A stretch of DNA of 64,000 nt from Corynebacterium sp. p3-SID1056 (lineage in GTDB: Bacteria; Actinomycetota; Actinomycetes; Mycobacteriales; Mycobacteriaceae): positions 1 through 64,000 of the forward strand of contig NZ_JALXXL010000011.1 of NCBI RefSeq assembly GCF_025152525.1. The letters are read 5' to 3'. Positions within the stretch are counted from its first letter, which is position 1. Each line of letters begins with the position of its first letter. A program made the translations under genes and the position numbers. This document shows positions 27,521 to 37,009 of this stretch, in pieces. The notes under the pieces are model-generated. The model made no database searches and was not told the origin of the DNA. It saw only the letters and a list, made by a program, of their open reading frames with translations.

Positions 27521-28858
27521 TTACTCGCCGGGGTCGGGGAAGCCGACGAAGCGGGTCGGGATTGCCGCATCGCCCCGCGACAATGCCAGGCCCTCCCAGG
27601 GCAGCGTTTCGCGCGCGGTTGCGTGCAGGGCGCGGGCCGTTTCCAGACCGCCGTGCTGACCCTCGTACTCGTCGATGAGCTTGCCGTCGCGCATCATCGG
27701 TACGACAAGCTCCTGGTAGTCCAGGTTGGGTTTGCGGGTGATCTCGCCGTCGAGTGGGCAGATGATCTCGGCAACCGCGACGCCGGAGGCACGGTAGCCG
27801 CGCAGCGCGGTCTTCGCCCCACCGTAGGTTCGCTTGCCTGAGGAGCGCTTTGCCACCGGGTGGCCGTCGACCTCGACGAGCTTGTACACCAGCCCGGCGG
27901 TCGGTGCGCCGGAACCAGTCACCACCGAGGTGCCAACGCCGAAACCGTCGACGGGGTCGCCGCGCAGCCCGGCGATGGTGAACTCGTCCAAGTCGGAGGA
28001 GACGATGATGCGGGTGTTAAACGCCCCGGCCTTATCCAGCTGCTGGCGCACCCGCCGCGACACAATGCCCAGGTCGCCGGAGTCGATGCGGACCGCGCCC
28101 AGGTCGGTGCCGGCGACCTCGAGGGCGTGCTCCACGCCCTTCGTAATGTCGAAGGTGTCCACCAGCAAAGTGGTGTCCACGCCCAGGCGCTCAATCTGCG
28201 CGCGGAATGCGGCCTTTTCATCCGGTGCACCGTTGTCGTCGACGTGCAGCAGCGTCCACGAGTGAGCGGCGGTGCCTGAAGGCGGAATGCCGTGGCGCAG
28301 TGCGGCTTCCATGTTGGAGGTTGCGTCGAAGCCTGCGATGTAGGTGGCGCGGGCGGCGCTGACGGCGGCCTGCTCGTGGGTGCGGCGCGAACCCATCTCG
28401 ATGATCGGCCGACCGTCCGCGGCGGAGACCATGCGCGAGGCTGCCGAGGCGACGGCGGAGTCCGCGTTGAGGATGGACAATATGACGGTCTCTAAGATGA
28501 CGCACTCGGCGAACGTGCCGCGCACCGTCATGATGGGGGAGTAGGGGAAGTAAATATCGCCCTCCCGGTAGCCGTCGATCTGGCCCGAGAAACGGTAATT
28601 CGCCAGGTAGCGCTTCGCCTCTTCGGAGAGGAAATCGGCCGCCTCGATCTGCTCCTCGGTGAAGCGAAACTTGGAAATCGCATCCAGCACACGCGCCGTG
28701 CCGGCGACCACGCCGTAGCGGCGCTCGCTGGGCAGCCGGCGGGTAAACACCTCGAAAGCGCACTGGCGGTGTGCGGTGCCGTCCTGCAGCGCGGCGTCGA
28801 GCATGGTCAGCTCGTACATGTCGGTGAGGAATGCGGTGGAATACGCAGAGTCAGTCAT
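27521..28858 (-). CDS. pncB: Nicotinate phosphoribosyltransferase
   Basis: 445 residues. Makes nicotinate mononucleotide from nicotinate and PRPP in NAD salvage. Features seen are TDMYELTML at the N-terminus, the conserved MGSRRTHEQAAVSAARA, VDTFDITKGV, and the phosphate loop VRIDSGDLG plus GFGVGTSVV. Size and motif spacing match the mycobacterial PncB type. It lies upstream of dinG in the same direction and is convergent with neither clpS nor the CAP gene. Confidence 0.96.
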   Translation of the reverse strand: MTDSAYSTAFLTDMYELTMLDAALQDGTAHRQCAFEVFTRRLPSERRYGVVAGTARVLDAISKFRFTEEQIEAADFLSEEAKRYLANYRFSGQIDGYREGDIYFPYSPIMTVRGTFAECVILETVILSILNADSAVASAASRMVSAADGRPIIEMGSRRTHEQAAVSAARATYIAGFDATSNMEAALRHGIPPSGTAAHSWTLLHVDDNGAPDEKAAFRAQIERLGVDTTLLVDTFDITKGVEHALEVAGTDLGAVRIDSGDLGIVSRRVRQQLDKAGAFNTRIIVSSDLDEFTIAGLRGDPVDGFGVGTSVVTGSGAPTAGLVYKLVEVDGHPVAKRSSGKRTYGGAKTALRGYRASGVAVAEIICPLDGEITRKPNLDYQELVVPMMRDGKLIDEYEGQHGGLETARALHATARETLPWEGLALSRGDAAIPTRFVGFPDPGE

Positions 28859-28879
28859 AGTGATACAGAATACGCTCTG

Positions 28880-29413
28880 CTAGGGGGAGAAGGCGACGAC
28901 CACCCATACCTGGCCGTCGCCGTAGGCCACACCGACGCCAATGCTGCGATGTTCCGGGTTGAGGAGCACGTCCATGTGCTCCTGGGAGTGAATGATCAGC
29001 TCGAGGAAGGCGTGCCCGCTCGCCTCTGCGACCGGCATGCTTGCCGAGACCTGCCCGATGTCGCCGCCATCGCCTGGATCCAAGGACGGCTGCTCTTTCG
29101 TCACAGCGTTGCCCTCTGCGTGCTGCTGGGCAAGACGCTGCAGCTCGGGGTCCGGGCTGACTGGCGGCAGCGCGTCGTCGATACGCAGCTGGCGCACCGC
29201 GATGAAGAAGTCCTGGCGGATTTCCTCGAGCTTCTGGGTCGTCTCGAAATCGGGATCGACGTATCCCGCGCGCCGCTCCTCCGCGGCGGGGTTGGAGGAG
29301 CCGGAGGAAGGGTGCTGTGCGGCGCTGACGGTGAGCGCGACTGCAGCGATGAGGCCGAGCACCCCGAGGATGGCGCGTAGTAGCTGCTCGTTGCTGATTG
29401 GAAGTTTCTGCAC
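28880..29413 (-). CDS. Membrane-anchored CAP/SCP-domain protein
   Basis: 177 residues with the chosen GTG start at 29413 (GAAAGG eight bases upstream); a TTG start 16 codons earlier is possible. One membrane segment near residues 14-32 is followed by an extracytoplasmic CAP domain: LQRLAQQHAEGNAV, HAFLELIIHSQEHMDVLLNP and IGVGVAYGDGQVWVVVAF are typical. CAP proteins are widespread secreted proteins of unclear bacterial function. It is divergent from clpS. Confidence 0.8.
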   Translation of the reverse strand: MQKLPISNEQLLRAILGVLGLIAAVALTVSAAQHPSSGSSNPAAEERRAGYVDPDFETTQKLEEIRQDFFIAVRQLRIDDALPPVSPDPELQRLAQQHAEGNAVTKEQPSLDPGDGGDIGQVSASMPVAEASGHAFLELIIHSQEHMDVLLNPEHRSIGVGVAYGDGQVWVVVAFSP

Positions 29414-29519
29414 GGGTGCGGCCTTTCGATCTATGGCACGTGTCTGTGGCTGAGGTTGCAATGCAGCCTAGCAACCGCCCGCGCAACGTGCCCGGCGAGC
29501 AACCGGTAGGCTGGGGCGC

Positions 29520-29852
29520 ATGAATTGCGAATCCACGAGCCAGGTCCCGCAGCTGAGCTCGCCGATGGCAACGCCGGACTTGGAAGAAGACCTGAAGTTT
29601 GAGGTTGCGACCGGCGAGAACCTGCCATGGATGTGCATTGTGTGGGACGACCCGGTCAACCTGATGAGCTATGTCACCTACGTGTTCCAAACCGTCCTGG
29701 GCTATGACCGCAAGCGCGCGAACGAGCTGATGATGCAGGTCCACACAGAGGGCAAGGCCGTGGTCTCCTCGGGCGAGAAGGACAAGGTCGAGGGCGACGT
29801 TAAGAAGCTGCACACTGCCGGCCTGTGGGCGACGATGCAGCAGGCAGGGTAG
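29520..29852 (+). CDS. clpS: ATP-dependent Clp protease adaptor ClpS
   Basis: 110 residues. Delivers N-degron substrates to ClpC/ClpP. The signature [16 protein letters not shown] carries the conserved Asp/Asn that bind the N-terminal residue, and [15 protein letters not shown] follows. The start at 29520 gives a 30-residue acidic N-terminal arm; ATG at 29565 is possible. Confidence 0.95.
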   Translation: MNCESTSQVPQLSSPMATPDLEEDLKFEVATGENLPWMCIVWDDPVNLMSYVTYVFQTVLGYDRKRANELMMQVHTEGKAVVSSGEKDKVEGDVKKLHTAGLWATMQQAG

Positions 29853-29867
29853 AAGGGGACAACAAGC

Positions 29868-30407
29868 ATGCAGCCGTGGAGGCGAAAGAAAGCCCTGATG
29901 CGCTCGGGCGCGAAGTTCACCACCAAGTTCGATCCGTTGGAGCGGGAAGTGATCGGGGATCTCACCGCCACCGTGTCCGAGGCGCTCATCGCGCGCGCCC
30001 AATCCGCGCCAAAGGACGAGTTCGCGGAGATGATGGGCCTGTCCACCGGGCACACCGAGGCCCCGCAGGACCCGAAGCTGGCGCGCCTGCTGCCCGATTT
30101 TGAGCGGGAGGGCGATGAAGAGTTCGACGGCGACAACGGGCTTTTGCGCAGCCTGCACGAGAACGACATCATCCGCGCGAAGCTGATGAATATCCGTGTG
30201 GTCAACGACGCGCTTGGGCCCGATGGCGGCGTGGAGGTCACCATCGATGAGGAGGAAGCGCACCAGTTCGTCGCCGCGCTCAACGACATGCGTCTCTACA
30301 TTTCCGCAGATGATCGCGGGGGCGAGGGCCAGGCACAGGACCGCGAGCGCCTCATGGAGTGGCTCGCTTTTTGCCAGGATTCGCTGCTCGATGCGTTAAG
30401 CGAGTGA
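29868..30407 (+). CDS. DUF2017 family protein
   Basis: 179 residues, soluble, rich in acidic residues. It matches the actinobacterial DUF2017 family that always follows clpS (Rv1332 in M. tuberculosis). The C-terminal VTIDEEEAHQFVAALNDMRL and RERLMEWLAFCQDSLLDAL are the conserved parts. No catalytic motif is visible. It lies 15 bases after clpS, so they are co-transcribed; a role with Clp proteolysis is only suggested by position. Confidence 0.85.
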   Translation: MQPWRRKKALMRSGAKFTTKFDPLEREVIGDLTATVSEALIARAQSAPKDEFAEMMGLSTGHTEAPQDPKLARLLPDFEREGDEEFDGDNGLLRSLHENDIIRAKLMNIRVVNDALGPDGGVEVTIDEEEAHQFVAALNDMRLYISADDRGGEGQAQDRERLMEWLAFCQDSLLDALSE

Positions 30408-30411
30408 GCTC

Positions 30412-31386
30412 GTGCTTGTCGACGAAGGGCTGCACCTCCCTTCAGCCCACCTTTCCCTCGGCGATACGGGGGTCACGGCGTTTGTCTCCGCGGACCCGCG
30501 GGGAATGCTCGCGGCCGTCGACGTGCGCGGCGGCGGGCCGGGCACCCGCGAAACGGATCTGTTGGACCTGCACAATACGGTCGAGCGGGTGCACGCAATT
30601 CTTTTGTGCGGCGGCTCCGCCTTCGGGCTCGCGGCGGCAGACGGGGCAATGCGCGAACTGGAGTCCCGCGGGGTGGGTTTCCCGGTCTTCGGCGAAGCAT
30701 CCCCGGGCCCGCGTGTGCCGATTGTGCCCGCAGCCGTGATTTTTGATCTGGTGGTGGGGGATCCCACGCACCGTCCGACGTCTCAGGACGGCGCGGCAGT
30801 GGTCGCCGCCGCGCTGGACGGGGAGGCGACGCGCCCAACGCAGCTGGAATCCGGCAGTGTCGGTGCGGGCTGCGGGGCGACGGCGGGCGTGTTGCGCGGC
30901 GGGTTCGGTACCGCCTCGCGCGGCGCGGCCGCCGGTAGCGTGACCGCGGCGGTGGTGGCTAACCCAGTCGGTGCGGTGATTGACCAGCGCACCGGGCTGC
31001 TGTTCGGCGACCCGAGCGCGCCCGCGGTGGAGACGCAGCGTTTTGCCGCGCTGGAGCGCCCGGCTCCGCAGCTCAACACCACCATTGGCGTGATCGCCAC
31101 CGATGCGCCGCTGCCGCCCGCACAGCTCAAACGGCTTGCTATCGCTGGCCACGACGGGATCGCCCGCGCGATTCGGCCCGCGCATTCGCCACTGGACGGG
31201 GATACGCTTTTTGCTGTCTCGGCGCCGAAGTCAGGTGCCGAAGAGGCGGTGCCGTGTGCCCCGGAGGCGCTCGCAGAGTTGGGCGCTGCGGCTGCAGACG
31301 CTGTGGAAGCGGCGATTGTCGACGCGGTGCGCTCGGCCACGAGCGGCTTCGGGTTGACCGCATGGCGTGACCTTGCGCGCGACTGA
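30412..31386 (+). CDS. P1 family peptidase (DmpA-like aminopeptidase)
   Basis: 324 residues. N-terminal-nucleophile hydrolase of the DmpA/BapA group; these proteins cut themselves into alpha and beta chains. Conserved parts include the Gly-rich LCGGSAFGLAAADG, VPIVPAAVIFDL, VGAGCGATAG, and the nucleophile-region ending in LNTTIGVIATDAPL. The GTG start at 30412 is 4 bases from the DUF2017 stop, so the genes form one unit. The substrate is unknown. Confidence 0.88.
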   Translation: MLVDEGLHLPSAHLSLGDTGVTAFVSADPRGMLAAVDVRGGGPGTRETDLLDLHNTVERVHAILLCGGSAFGLAAADGAMRELESRGVGFPVFGEASPGPRVPIVPAAVIFDLVVGDPTHRPTSQDGAAVVAAALDGEATRPTQLESGSVGAGCGATAGVLRGGFGTASRGAAAGSVTAAVVANPVGAVIDQRTGLLFGDPSAPAVETQRFAALERPAPQLNTTIGVIATDAPLPPAQLKRLAIAGHDGIARAIRPAHSPLDGDTLFAVSAPKSGAEEAVPCAPEALAELGAAAADAVEAAIVDAVRSATSGFGLTAWRDLARD

Positions 31387-31425
31387 GACGACCGGGGGTC
31401 ATACGCGCGGCTACACTAAGCAACG

Positions 31426-32205
31426 ATGACTCACAACCCTTACGGATCCAGTCCTTACCACCCCGACGGCTGGGGCTACGGACAAACCGGCCAACCGGGC
31501 TACGGCAAGCCGTTCAACCGCCCCTTCTCCCACCCGGAGAACCAGCCTCCGGCCTTCTCCTACCACCAGCAGCCGTTAGATAAGAGCACCAAGCGGAAGC
31601 GGCAGCGGCGCACGGGGTGGCGTTTCGCGTTGACGTACCTGGCGGTGATCTGGTTTGTGTACGTATTGAACGCCCTGGTGTTCGACGGTGCCTTATGGGT
31701 TTTCGGCATCCAGCCCCTCGACCTGACAACGATCTGGCACATCTTCACCTCCCCGCTCTTGCACGCGAATTTGGAGCACATCGTGGGTAACTCGATTCCG
31801 GGCGCGGTCTTCGCGTTCCTGATCGGATACTCGGGCAAGCGCGTGTTCTGGGAGGTCACTACCTTCTGCATGCTGGTGAGCGGGCTGGGAACGTGGTTGA
31901 TCGGAGGGATCGGCACGAACCACATCGGTGCCTCCGGCGTGATCTACGGGTGGCTGACGTACCTGCTGCTGCGCGGTATCTTTAACCGCTCTCTGCCGCA
32001 GATCCTCCTGGGGCTTGTGCTGGCGTTTTTCTACTCCAGTCTGATCTGGGGCGTGTTGCCCGGCACACCAGGGGTGAGCTGGCAGGCGCACCTGTGCGGC
32101 GCAATTGGCGGCTTGCTCGCCGGTATGTTTATCACCTCCGACGATCCACCGGAGTTGGTGGCCAAGCGAGAGGCGAAGCTGGCGCGCAAGCAGGCGGGGA
32201 GGTAG
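31426..32205 (+). CDS. Rhomboid family intramembrane protease
   Basis: 259 residues. A 55-residue Gly/Pro/Tyr-rich cytoplasmic N-terminus precedes six membrane segments. Catalytic Ser in IGASGVIYG and His in AHLCGAIGG are both present, and HANLEHIVGNSIPG provides the family His/Asn pattern. It cleaves membrane proteins within the bilayer. The order rhomboid-murI-MBL-rph matches Rv1337-Rv1340. Confidence 0.92.
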   Translation: MTHNPYGSSPYHPDGWGYGQTGQPGYGKPFNRPFSHPENQPPAFSYHQQPLDKSTKRKRQRRTGWRFALTYLAVIWFVYVLNALVFDGALWVFGIQPLDLTTIWHIFTSPLLHANLEHIVGNSIPGAVFAFLIGYSGKRVFWEVTTFCMLVSGLGTWLIGGIGTNHIGASGVIYGWLTYLLLRGIFNRSLPQILLGLVLAFFYSSLIWGVLPGTPGVSWQAHLCGAIGGLLAGMFITSDDPPELVAKREAKLARKQAGR

Positions 32206-32208
32206 GAC

Positions 32209-33027
32209 ATGAGCCCGGACAATTCGGCGCCAATCGGCATTTTTGACTCCGGGGTGGGCGGCCTGACTGTGGCGCGCGCGGTGATGGACCAGTTGCCCAA
32301 CGAGTCCATCAGCTACATCGGTGATACCGCGAACGCACCCTACGGCCCGCAACCCATCGCTGATGTTCGTCGGCACGCCCAGCGCATCGGCGACGAGCTG
32401 GTCGAGCAAGGGTGCAAGATGCTGGTGATCGCCTGCAACACCGCGACCGCCGCCTTCCTCCATGATGCGCGTGAGCGTTACGACGTGCCGGTGTTGGAGG
32501 TGATCCAGCCGGCGGTGCGCCGCGCGATCTCCGCCACGCGCAACAACAAGGTCGGCGTGATCGGCACCCAGGGCACGATTACCTCCGGTGCGTACCAGGA
32601 CCTGTTTTCGCTCAAGTCCGACTTGGAGGTCAGCGCCGCAGCGTGCCCTGCCTTTGTCGAGTTTGTAGAGCGCGGCATTACCTCGGGCAGGCAGATCCTC
32701 GGCGTGGCGCAAGGCTACCTAGAGCCTCTTCAGGCCGCAGGCGTGGACACGCTTGTGCTCGGCTGCACGCATTACCCGCTGTTGTCGGGAGTGATTCAGC
32801 TTGCAATCGGCGAGCAGGTCACGTTGGTCTCATCAGCGGAGGAGACTTCGAAGGATGTGCTGCGCGTGCTCACGGAGCGCGACATGCTCGCTCCCGCACC
32901 GGAGGAAGGCGGCCGTGCGCCGCAGCGAGTGTTCGCCTCGACCGGCGACCCTGCGGTCTTCGATCGCCTTGCGGAGCGTTTCCTCGGACCACAAATACAT
33001 GCGGTGGGTGCAAAGGGGCGCGGATGA
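32209..33027 (+). CDS. murI: Glutamate racemase
   Basis: 272 residues. Makes D-glutamate for peptidoglycan. [14 protein letters not shown] at the N-terminus, the first catalytic Cys in [10 protein letters not shown] and the second in LGCTHYPLL are intact. It begins 3 bases after the rhomboid gene stop, so the two are translationally linked. Confidence 0.97.
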   Translation: MSPDNSAPIGIFDSGVGGLTVARAVMDQLPNESISYIGDTANAPYGPQPIADVRRHAQRIGDELVEQGCKMLVIACNTATAAFLHDARERYDVPVLEVIQPAVRRAISATRNNKVGVIGTQGTITSGAYQDLFSLKSDLEVSAAACPAFVEFVERGITSGRQILGVAQGYLEPLQAAGVDTLVLGCTHYPLLSGVIQLAIGEQVTLVSSAEETSKDVLRVLTERDMLAPAPEEGGRAPQRVFASTGDPAVFDRLAERFLGPQIHAVGAKGRG

Positions 33028-33081
33028 GCCAAAATACCCCGAAGTTTAGAAATCCCCCTCGATCCGTGGCACAGTGATTTC

Positions 33082-33846
33082 ATGAAGTTGACCATCCTCG
33101 GTTGTTCCGGGAGCCTCGCTGCCCCCGGGAATCCCGGTTCCTCCTACGTTGTCAGTGTTCCTGGCAACAGCGACATCGTCCTGGACTTCGGCCCGGGCGC
33201 ACTGGCCGCGATGCAGGAGCACTTCGACCCAGCGGACGCGCATGTGTGCTTTAGCCATCTGCACGCCGACCACTGCTCCGACATCGCTTCGCTGCTGGTG
33301 TGGCGCCGCTACCACCCCACGAAGCCGGCCCGCGGTCGCCACCGGATGCTGGGGCCCAGCTACACGCCGGAGCACGTCGGCAGGCTGAGCGCTGACGGTC
33401 CCGGGCAGGTCGACGATATCGCCGACACCTTTGATTTTTCCCCGTTGCGCGCCGGGCAGACCGAGACGCTCGGGGAGGTGCGGCTGACCCCCTTCGACGT
33501 GGTGCACCCAGCAGCTGAGTCGCACGCCCTGCGCCTTGAACACGACGGGCGGGTGCTCACGTATTCGGGCGACAGTGCGTACACCCCCTCGCTCGTGGAT
33601 GCGGCCCGCGGGGCCGATCTGTTCCTCTGTGAGGCGGCCTGGGGCGCCTCCCCGGAGGGCAACCCGGAGGGGATGCACATGTCTGGCCAGGAAGCTGGCA
33701 GCATCGCGCGTGAGGCTGGTGTGCGCACGCTCGTGATCGTGCATATCCAGCCCTGGTCGAGTGTGCAGGAGACGCTTGCCGCAGCGCGTACGGAATTTTC
33801 CGGAGAGATTGTCATCGGCGCGGCCGGTGACGTCTTCGAGCTCTAG
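33082..33846 (+). CDS. MBL-fold phosphodiesterase (Rv1339-like)
   Basis: 254 residues with a metallo-beta-lactamase fold. Metal ligands appear in FSHLHADHCSDI, YSGDSAYT and IVHIQPW. It is the orthologue by position and motifs of M. tuberculosis Rv1339, which I recall being reported as an atypical class II cyclic-AMP phosphodiesterase. Fits a role in lowering cAMP, relevant since corynebacteria use GlxR-cAMP; not shown here. It lies between murI and rph. Confidence 0.88.
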   Translation: MKLTILGCSGSLAAPGNPGSSYVVSVPGNSDIVLDFGPGALAAMQEHFDPADAHVCFSHLHADHCSDIASLLVWRRYHPTKPARGRHRMLGPSYTPEHVGRLSADGPGQVDDIADTFDFSPLRAGQTETLGEVRLTPFDVVHPAAESHALRLEHDGRVLTYSGDSAYTPSLVDAARGADLFLCEAAWGASPEGNPEGMHMSGQEAGSIAREAGVRTLVIVHIQPWSSVQETLAAARTEFSGEIVIGAAGDVFEL

Positions 33847-33897
33847 ATACGCCCGCGGCGGCTCCTGCGGGTGCCGGGGTGCGTTACGCTGGGTGCC

Positions 33898-34626
33898 ATG
33901 ACTGATTTCACACGCGCAGATGGCCGTGGACTTACAGAGATGCGCCCGGTGCGCATTACCCGCGGTTTTACTTCCAACCCTGCTGGTAGCGTGCTCGTCG
34001 AGTTCGGCAACACGCGCGTCATGTGTACGGCCTCCGTGGAGGAGGGCGTACCCCGGTTCAAGAAGGATTCCGGCGAGGGGTGGCTGACCGCCGAGTACGC
34101 AATGCTGCCTTCGGCCACACACGACCGCATGCCGCGAGAATCGATGCGCGGCAAGGTCAAGGGCCGCACGCACGAGATTTCGCGCCTGGTGGGGCGTTCG
34201 CTGCGCGCTGCGGTGGATCTTTCCGAGCTGGGCGAGAACACCATCCAACTGGATTGCGACGTTCTGCAAGCAGATGGCGGAACTCGCACGGCGTCGATTA
34301 CCGGTGCCTATGTTGCGCTTGCGGATGCGATCGAGGTGCTCAAAGAGCGCGGAGTCGTCCCCGGAGCACCACTGCTCAAGCCGGTTGCGGCGGTGTCCGT
34401 CGGCATCGTCGACGGCCGCGTGAGCCTCGACCTGCCGTACGAGGAGGACTCCCGTGCCGAGGTGGACCTGAACGTCGTGATGCAGGAAGGCGGCAACTTC
34501 GTGGAGATCCAGGGCACCGGTGAGCAGGGGCTCTTCGGCCGACGCGAGCTCAACGAGATGCTTGACGTGGCGGAGCAGGGCTTGAACTCGCTTATCGACG
34601 CACAGAAGGCGGCCCTGGGATGGTAA
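33898..34626 (+). CDS. rph: Ribonuclease PH
   Basis: 242 residues. Phosphorolytic 3'-5' exoribonuclease that trims tRNA 3' ends. Conserved parts are [13 protein letters not shown] at the N-terminus, [17 protein letters not shown], and [10 protein letters not shown] plus [19 protein letters not shown] for phosphate binding. Start [11 protein letters not shown] at 33898. It overlaps rdgB by 7 bases. Confidence 0.97.
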   Translation: MTDFTRADGRGLTEMRPVRITRGFTSNPAGSVLVEFGNTRVMCTASVEEGVPRFKKDSGEGWLTAEYAMLPSATHDRMPRESMRGKVKGRTHEISRLVGRSLRAAVDLSELGENTIQLDCDVLQADGGTRTASITGAYVALADAIEVLKERGVVPGAPLLKPVAAVSVGIVDGRVSLDLPYEEDSRAEVDLNVVMQEGGNFVEIQGTGEQGLFGRRELNEMLDVAEQGLNSLIDAQKAALGW

Positions 34627-35249
34627 AGGTCCTCGTCGCCTCGAACAATCCCGGCAAGCTCCGCGAGCTTGAGCAAGTGTTGCGCGAACTGTCGATCGAC
34701 GGCATCGAGCTCGTCTCCTTGCGTGACGTCAAAACGTACCCGGAGCCCAAAGAGGACGGGCTGACCTTCGAGGACAACGCGCTGATCAAAGCGCGCGCCG
34801 GGGCGGCACACACGGGACTGCCGTGCGTGGCGGACGATTCCGGGCTTGCAGTTGTCGCACTTAATGGGATGCCGGGTGTGCTTTCGGCGCGCTGGTCGGG
34901 CGACCACGACGCCCCGGATGTAGACGAGGCGAACAACCGCCTGCTGCTCGCGCAGATGCGTGACATCGCCGTGCGCGACTGCGCATTCGTCTCTTGCTGC
35001 GCGCTGGTGACTCCGGCCGGCGACGAGTTCACAGCAGAGGGGCGCTGGACCGGGCAGCTACTGCAGGCGCCGCAGGGTGAGGGCGGGTTCGGCTACGATC
35101 CGCTATTTGCTCCGGACGATGCCCCGTCGCGCGATGGCGGCGCTGTGTATTCCTCGGCCGAGCTCACGCCGGAGGAGAAGAACGCGCGCTCGCACCGCGG
35201 CCAGGCGCTGCGGGCGCTGGCACCGGACATCAAGAAGCTGCTGAGCTAG
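34620..35249 (+). CDS. rdgB: Non-canonical purine NTP pyrophosphatase (RdgB/HAM1)
   Basis: 209 residues. Removes ITP, dITP and XTP from the nucleotide pool. Signature motifs are [37 protein letters not shown], and [14 protein letters not shown]. The start ATG at 34620 overlaps the rph end, the same coupling as in mycobacteria. Confidence 0.96.
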   Translation: MVKVLVASNNPGKLRELEQVLRELSIDGIELVSLRDVKTYPEPKEDGLTFEDNALIKARAGAAHTGLPCVADDSGLAVVALNGMPGVLSARWSGDHDAPDVDEANNRLLLAQMRDIAVRDCAFVSCCALVTPAGDEFTAEGRWTGQLLQAPQGEGGFGYDPLFAPDDAPSRDGGAVYSSAELTPEEKNARSHRGQALRALAPDIKKLLS

Positions 35250-35259
35250 GGTGGGGTGC

Positions 35260-35637
35260 ATGAAGAAGACAATTGCCCTTTGCACTAGTGTCCTGCTCGC
35301 AAGCGCGACCCTCGTCGGGTGCGGTTCCTCATCTGAATGGGACGGTGCCTGGTCCGGGGACGTCACCCCGACGGAGTCGGGTCAGCCCCAGGGGTCGGCG
35401 ACCCTGACCATCGACGGGGGCGATTGCTCCTGGGAACTAACCGAGCCGAGTGGGGAAACCAATGACGCACGCTGTGAGCAAGATGACGAAGAATTCAAGC
35501 TCGCTGACCCGCTCAGCGGCCGGGATCTAGAGTACAAAGGCCAGGTCAACGGGGATACGCTGACCATGACGCCGGATAATGATCGCGCGGAAAAGATCGG
35601 CGTAATGGTGCTGACCCGCACCAGCGACGAGGGCTGA
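35260..35637 (+). CDS. Small secreted lipoprotein
   Basis: 125 residues. MKKTIALCTSVLLASATLVG with lipobox LVGC is a clear lipoprotein signal. The mature part is an acidic beta-rich domain (WDGAWSGDVTPTE, SATLTIDGGDCSWEL, TMTPDNDRAEKIG) reminiscent of small calycin-like lipoproteins. Two further Cys could form a disulfide. Function unknown. ATG at 35260 is chosen over an ATG three codons upstream because it fits the signal. Confidence 0.8.
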   Translation: MKKTIALCTSVLLASATLVGCGSSSEWDGAWSGDVTPTESGQPQGSATLTIDGGDCSWELTEPSGETNDARCEQDDEEFKLADPLSGRDLEYKGQVNGDTLTMTPDNDRAEKIGVMVLTRTSDEG

Positions 35638-35647
35638 GCGCCCTTTC

Positions 35648-36025
35648 TTAGAGCTGGAACGTTGCGGTGACTTCTTTGCGGCGCTTGGCCTCCACCACGA
35701 AGGAGAGGAAGGGCACCACACCGGAGATCGCCGTGACGACCCAGGTAGTCGCAGGCCAGCGCGCCTTCAGCCCCAGGTTCAGGGAGCTGACGAGGAAGAG
35801 CATGTAGGCAATCCCGTGGACGCGGGCGACCCATGCGAGGTAGGCGACGTCCATGTTGAAGCCGTATTCCAGGATCATCCGGAGCACCAGCAGCAAGAGG
35901 AGCACGCCGGTGACCCAGGCGGCGATGGAAAACAGGGTCAGCGCCTGCTTGACGCGGCGCTGGCGCTCCGGGTGAATGCGGGGCTGGGCGTGCTGCTCGG
36001 TTGACTGGGGCTGGGGCTGGGTCAT
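35648..36025 (-). CDS. DUF3817 family membrane protein
   Basis: 125 residues with three to four membrane segments and the conserved VARVHGIAYMLFL that marks DUF3817 (Rv1342c is the mycobacterial counterpart). The N-terminus is Gln/Pro-rich. Its start overlaps the stop of the upstream gene by 4 bases (ATGA). Function unknown. Confidence 0.85.
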   Translation of the reverse strand: MTQPQPQSTEQHAQPRIHPERQRRVKQALTLFSIAAWVTGVLLLLLVLRMILEYGFNMDVAYLAWVARVHGIAYMLFLVSSLNLGLKARWPATTWVVTAISGVVPFLSFVVEAKRRKEVTATFQL

Positions 36026-36480
36026 TGACCGTCCTTCTTTTCAGTGCGTTCGTCGCTCACCCCGCGCCGACGCGGAGTGAGCAGATCGTTGTATTCCTCG
36101 ACGTCGATCTGCGGGCGCGTGGGAAGAAAGTCCTCGTCGATCTGCGTCGGTGCGTTTGCGTCTTTGCCATAGCGCGCGAGGTCGGCCTCGTAGAGATCGT
36201 CCATTTGCTCGCCGGCGTTGATGGCGTCAATTTTTTCGTTTTCCATCCGAATGCCGGCGCGGTAGGCGTAGACGAAGAATGCGCCAAAGAAAGGCCACTG
36301 CAAGGCGTAGCCCAAGTTTTGGAACGTGCCGGTACCCGACTGGTAGCGGGTCCACTGCCACCATGCGAGCAGGCAAGTGGTGATCACCGCGGCGATAAGT
36401 AACAGGATGTGCCAAGCACGAACCTTCACACGGGGGCGCTGCTCCGGTGCGGTTTCCTGGGGATCGCGAGGCTCATTCAC
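36022..36480 (-). CDS. Conserved membrane protein (Rv1343c-like)
   Basis: 152 residues with two membrane segments (WHILLLIAAVITTCLLAWWQW and LQWPFFGAFFVYAY) and a charged C-terminal tail. It corresponds by order to the mycobacterial gene next to the DUF3817 gene. I chose GTG at 36480 (VNEPRDPQET); a longer frame upstream overlaps the tRNA-Leu promoter region. Function unknown; co-translated with DUF3817. Confidence 0.75.
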   Translation of the reverse strand: MNEPRDPQETAPEQRPRVKVRAWHILLLIAAVITTCLLAWWQWTRYQSGTGTFQNLGYALQWPFFGAFFVYAYRAGIRMENEKIDAINAGEQMDDLYEADLARYGKDANAPTQIDEDFLPTRPQIDVEEYNDLLTPRRRGVSDERTEKKDGQ

Positions 36481-36576
36481 ACCTGAAGAGTCTACCAACA
36501 CTGCCCCCATGGCCAAACTAAAGTTGGAGTCGGTTTCGAGATGGAGCGCAAAGGCATGTAGTATGTCTCCCATTGC

Positions 36577-36661
<85 letters not shown>

Positions 36662-36691
36662 CACCTGTTCCGGCGTGGAGTACGCCTTCCT

Positions 36692-36880
36692 TGGTCCCGG
36701 TTTGTGCAGCAGCTTCACCCCGCGGTCGGCGCGAGCTATGAGCGCACCCAGCCAGAGCTGTACTTCGGACTTGTGGATCGAACTGACCTGGCGTGTCCCC
36801 CATGCTGGCTCGACCTGGCTTTTAAAAAACGGCTCCAGCACCGCTACGGCGTTTTTGTCGGCGTTTTGTCGGCCCAGATT
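36692..36880 (-). pseudogene. Tyrosine recombinase (integrase) fragment
   Basis: The minus strand reads AVLEPFFKSQVEPAWGTRQ, then VSSIHKSEVQLWLGAL, matching the SAM-like core-binding domain of actinophage integrases (pattern FxxxVxPxWGxxxVxxIxxSEVQxW). No catalytic domain (R-H-R-Y) and no plausible start are present, so this is a fragment. It sits 30 bases from the tRNA-Leu 3' end, the usual target of such integrases. I found no second copy of the tRNA 3' end in the window. Confidence 0.7.
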
Positions 36881-37009
36881 TGGCCGCGGTTGTGCGAGTG
36901 AAGCCGCGTGAGGAGCAATCCTTGGCGGCGGGGTGGGCCTACCCCCCAAGTCGCCCCAAGGTTGAGCACCCCTTACAAGCGCTCCCGCGGGGCACACCCC
37001 CCTTGTGCG
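36881..37009. other. Short stretch between integrase fragment and lipoprotein gene
   Basis: No start codon with context or motif recognised. Probably decayed integrative-element DNA. Confidence 0.35.
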
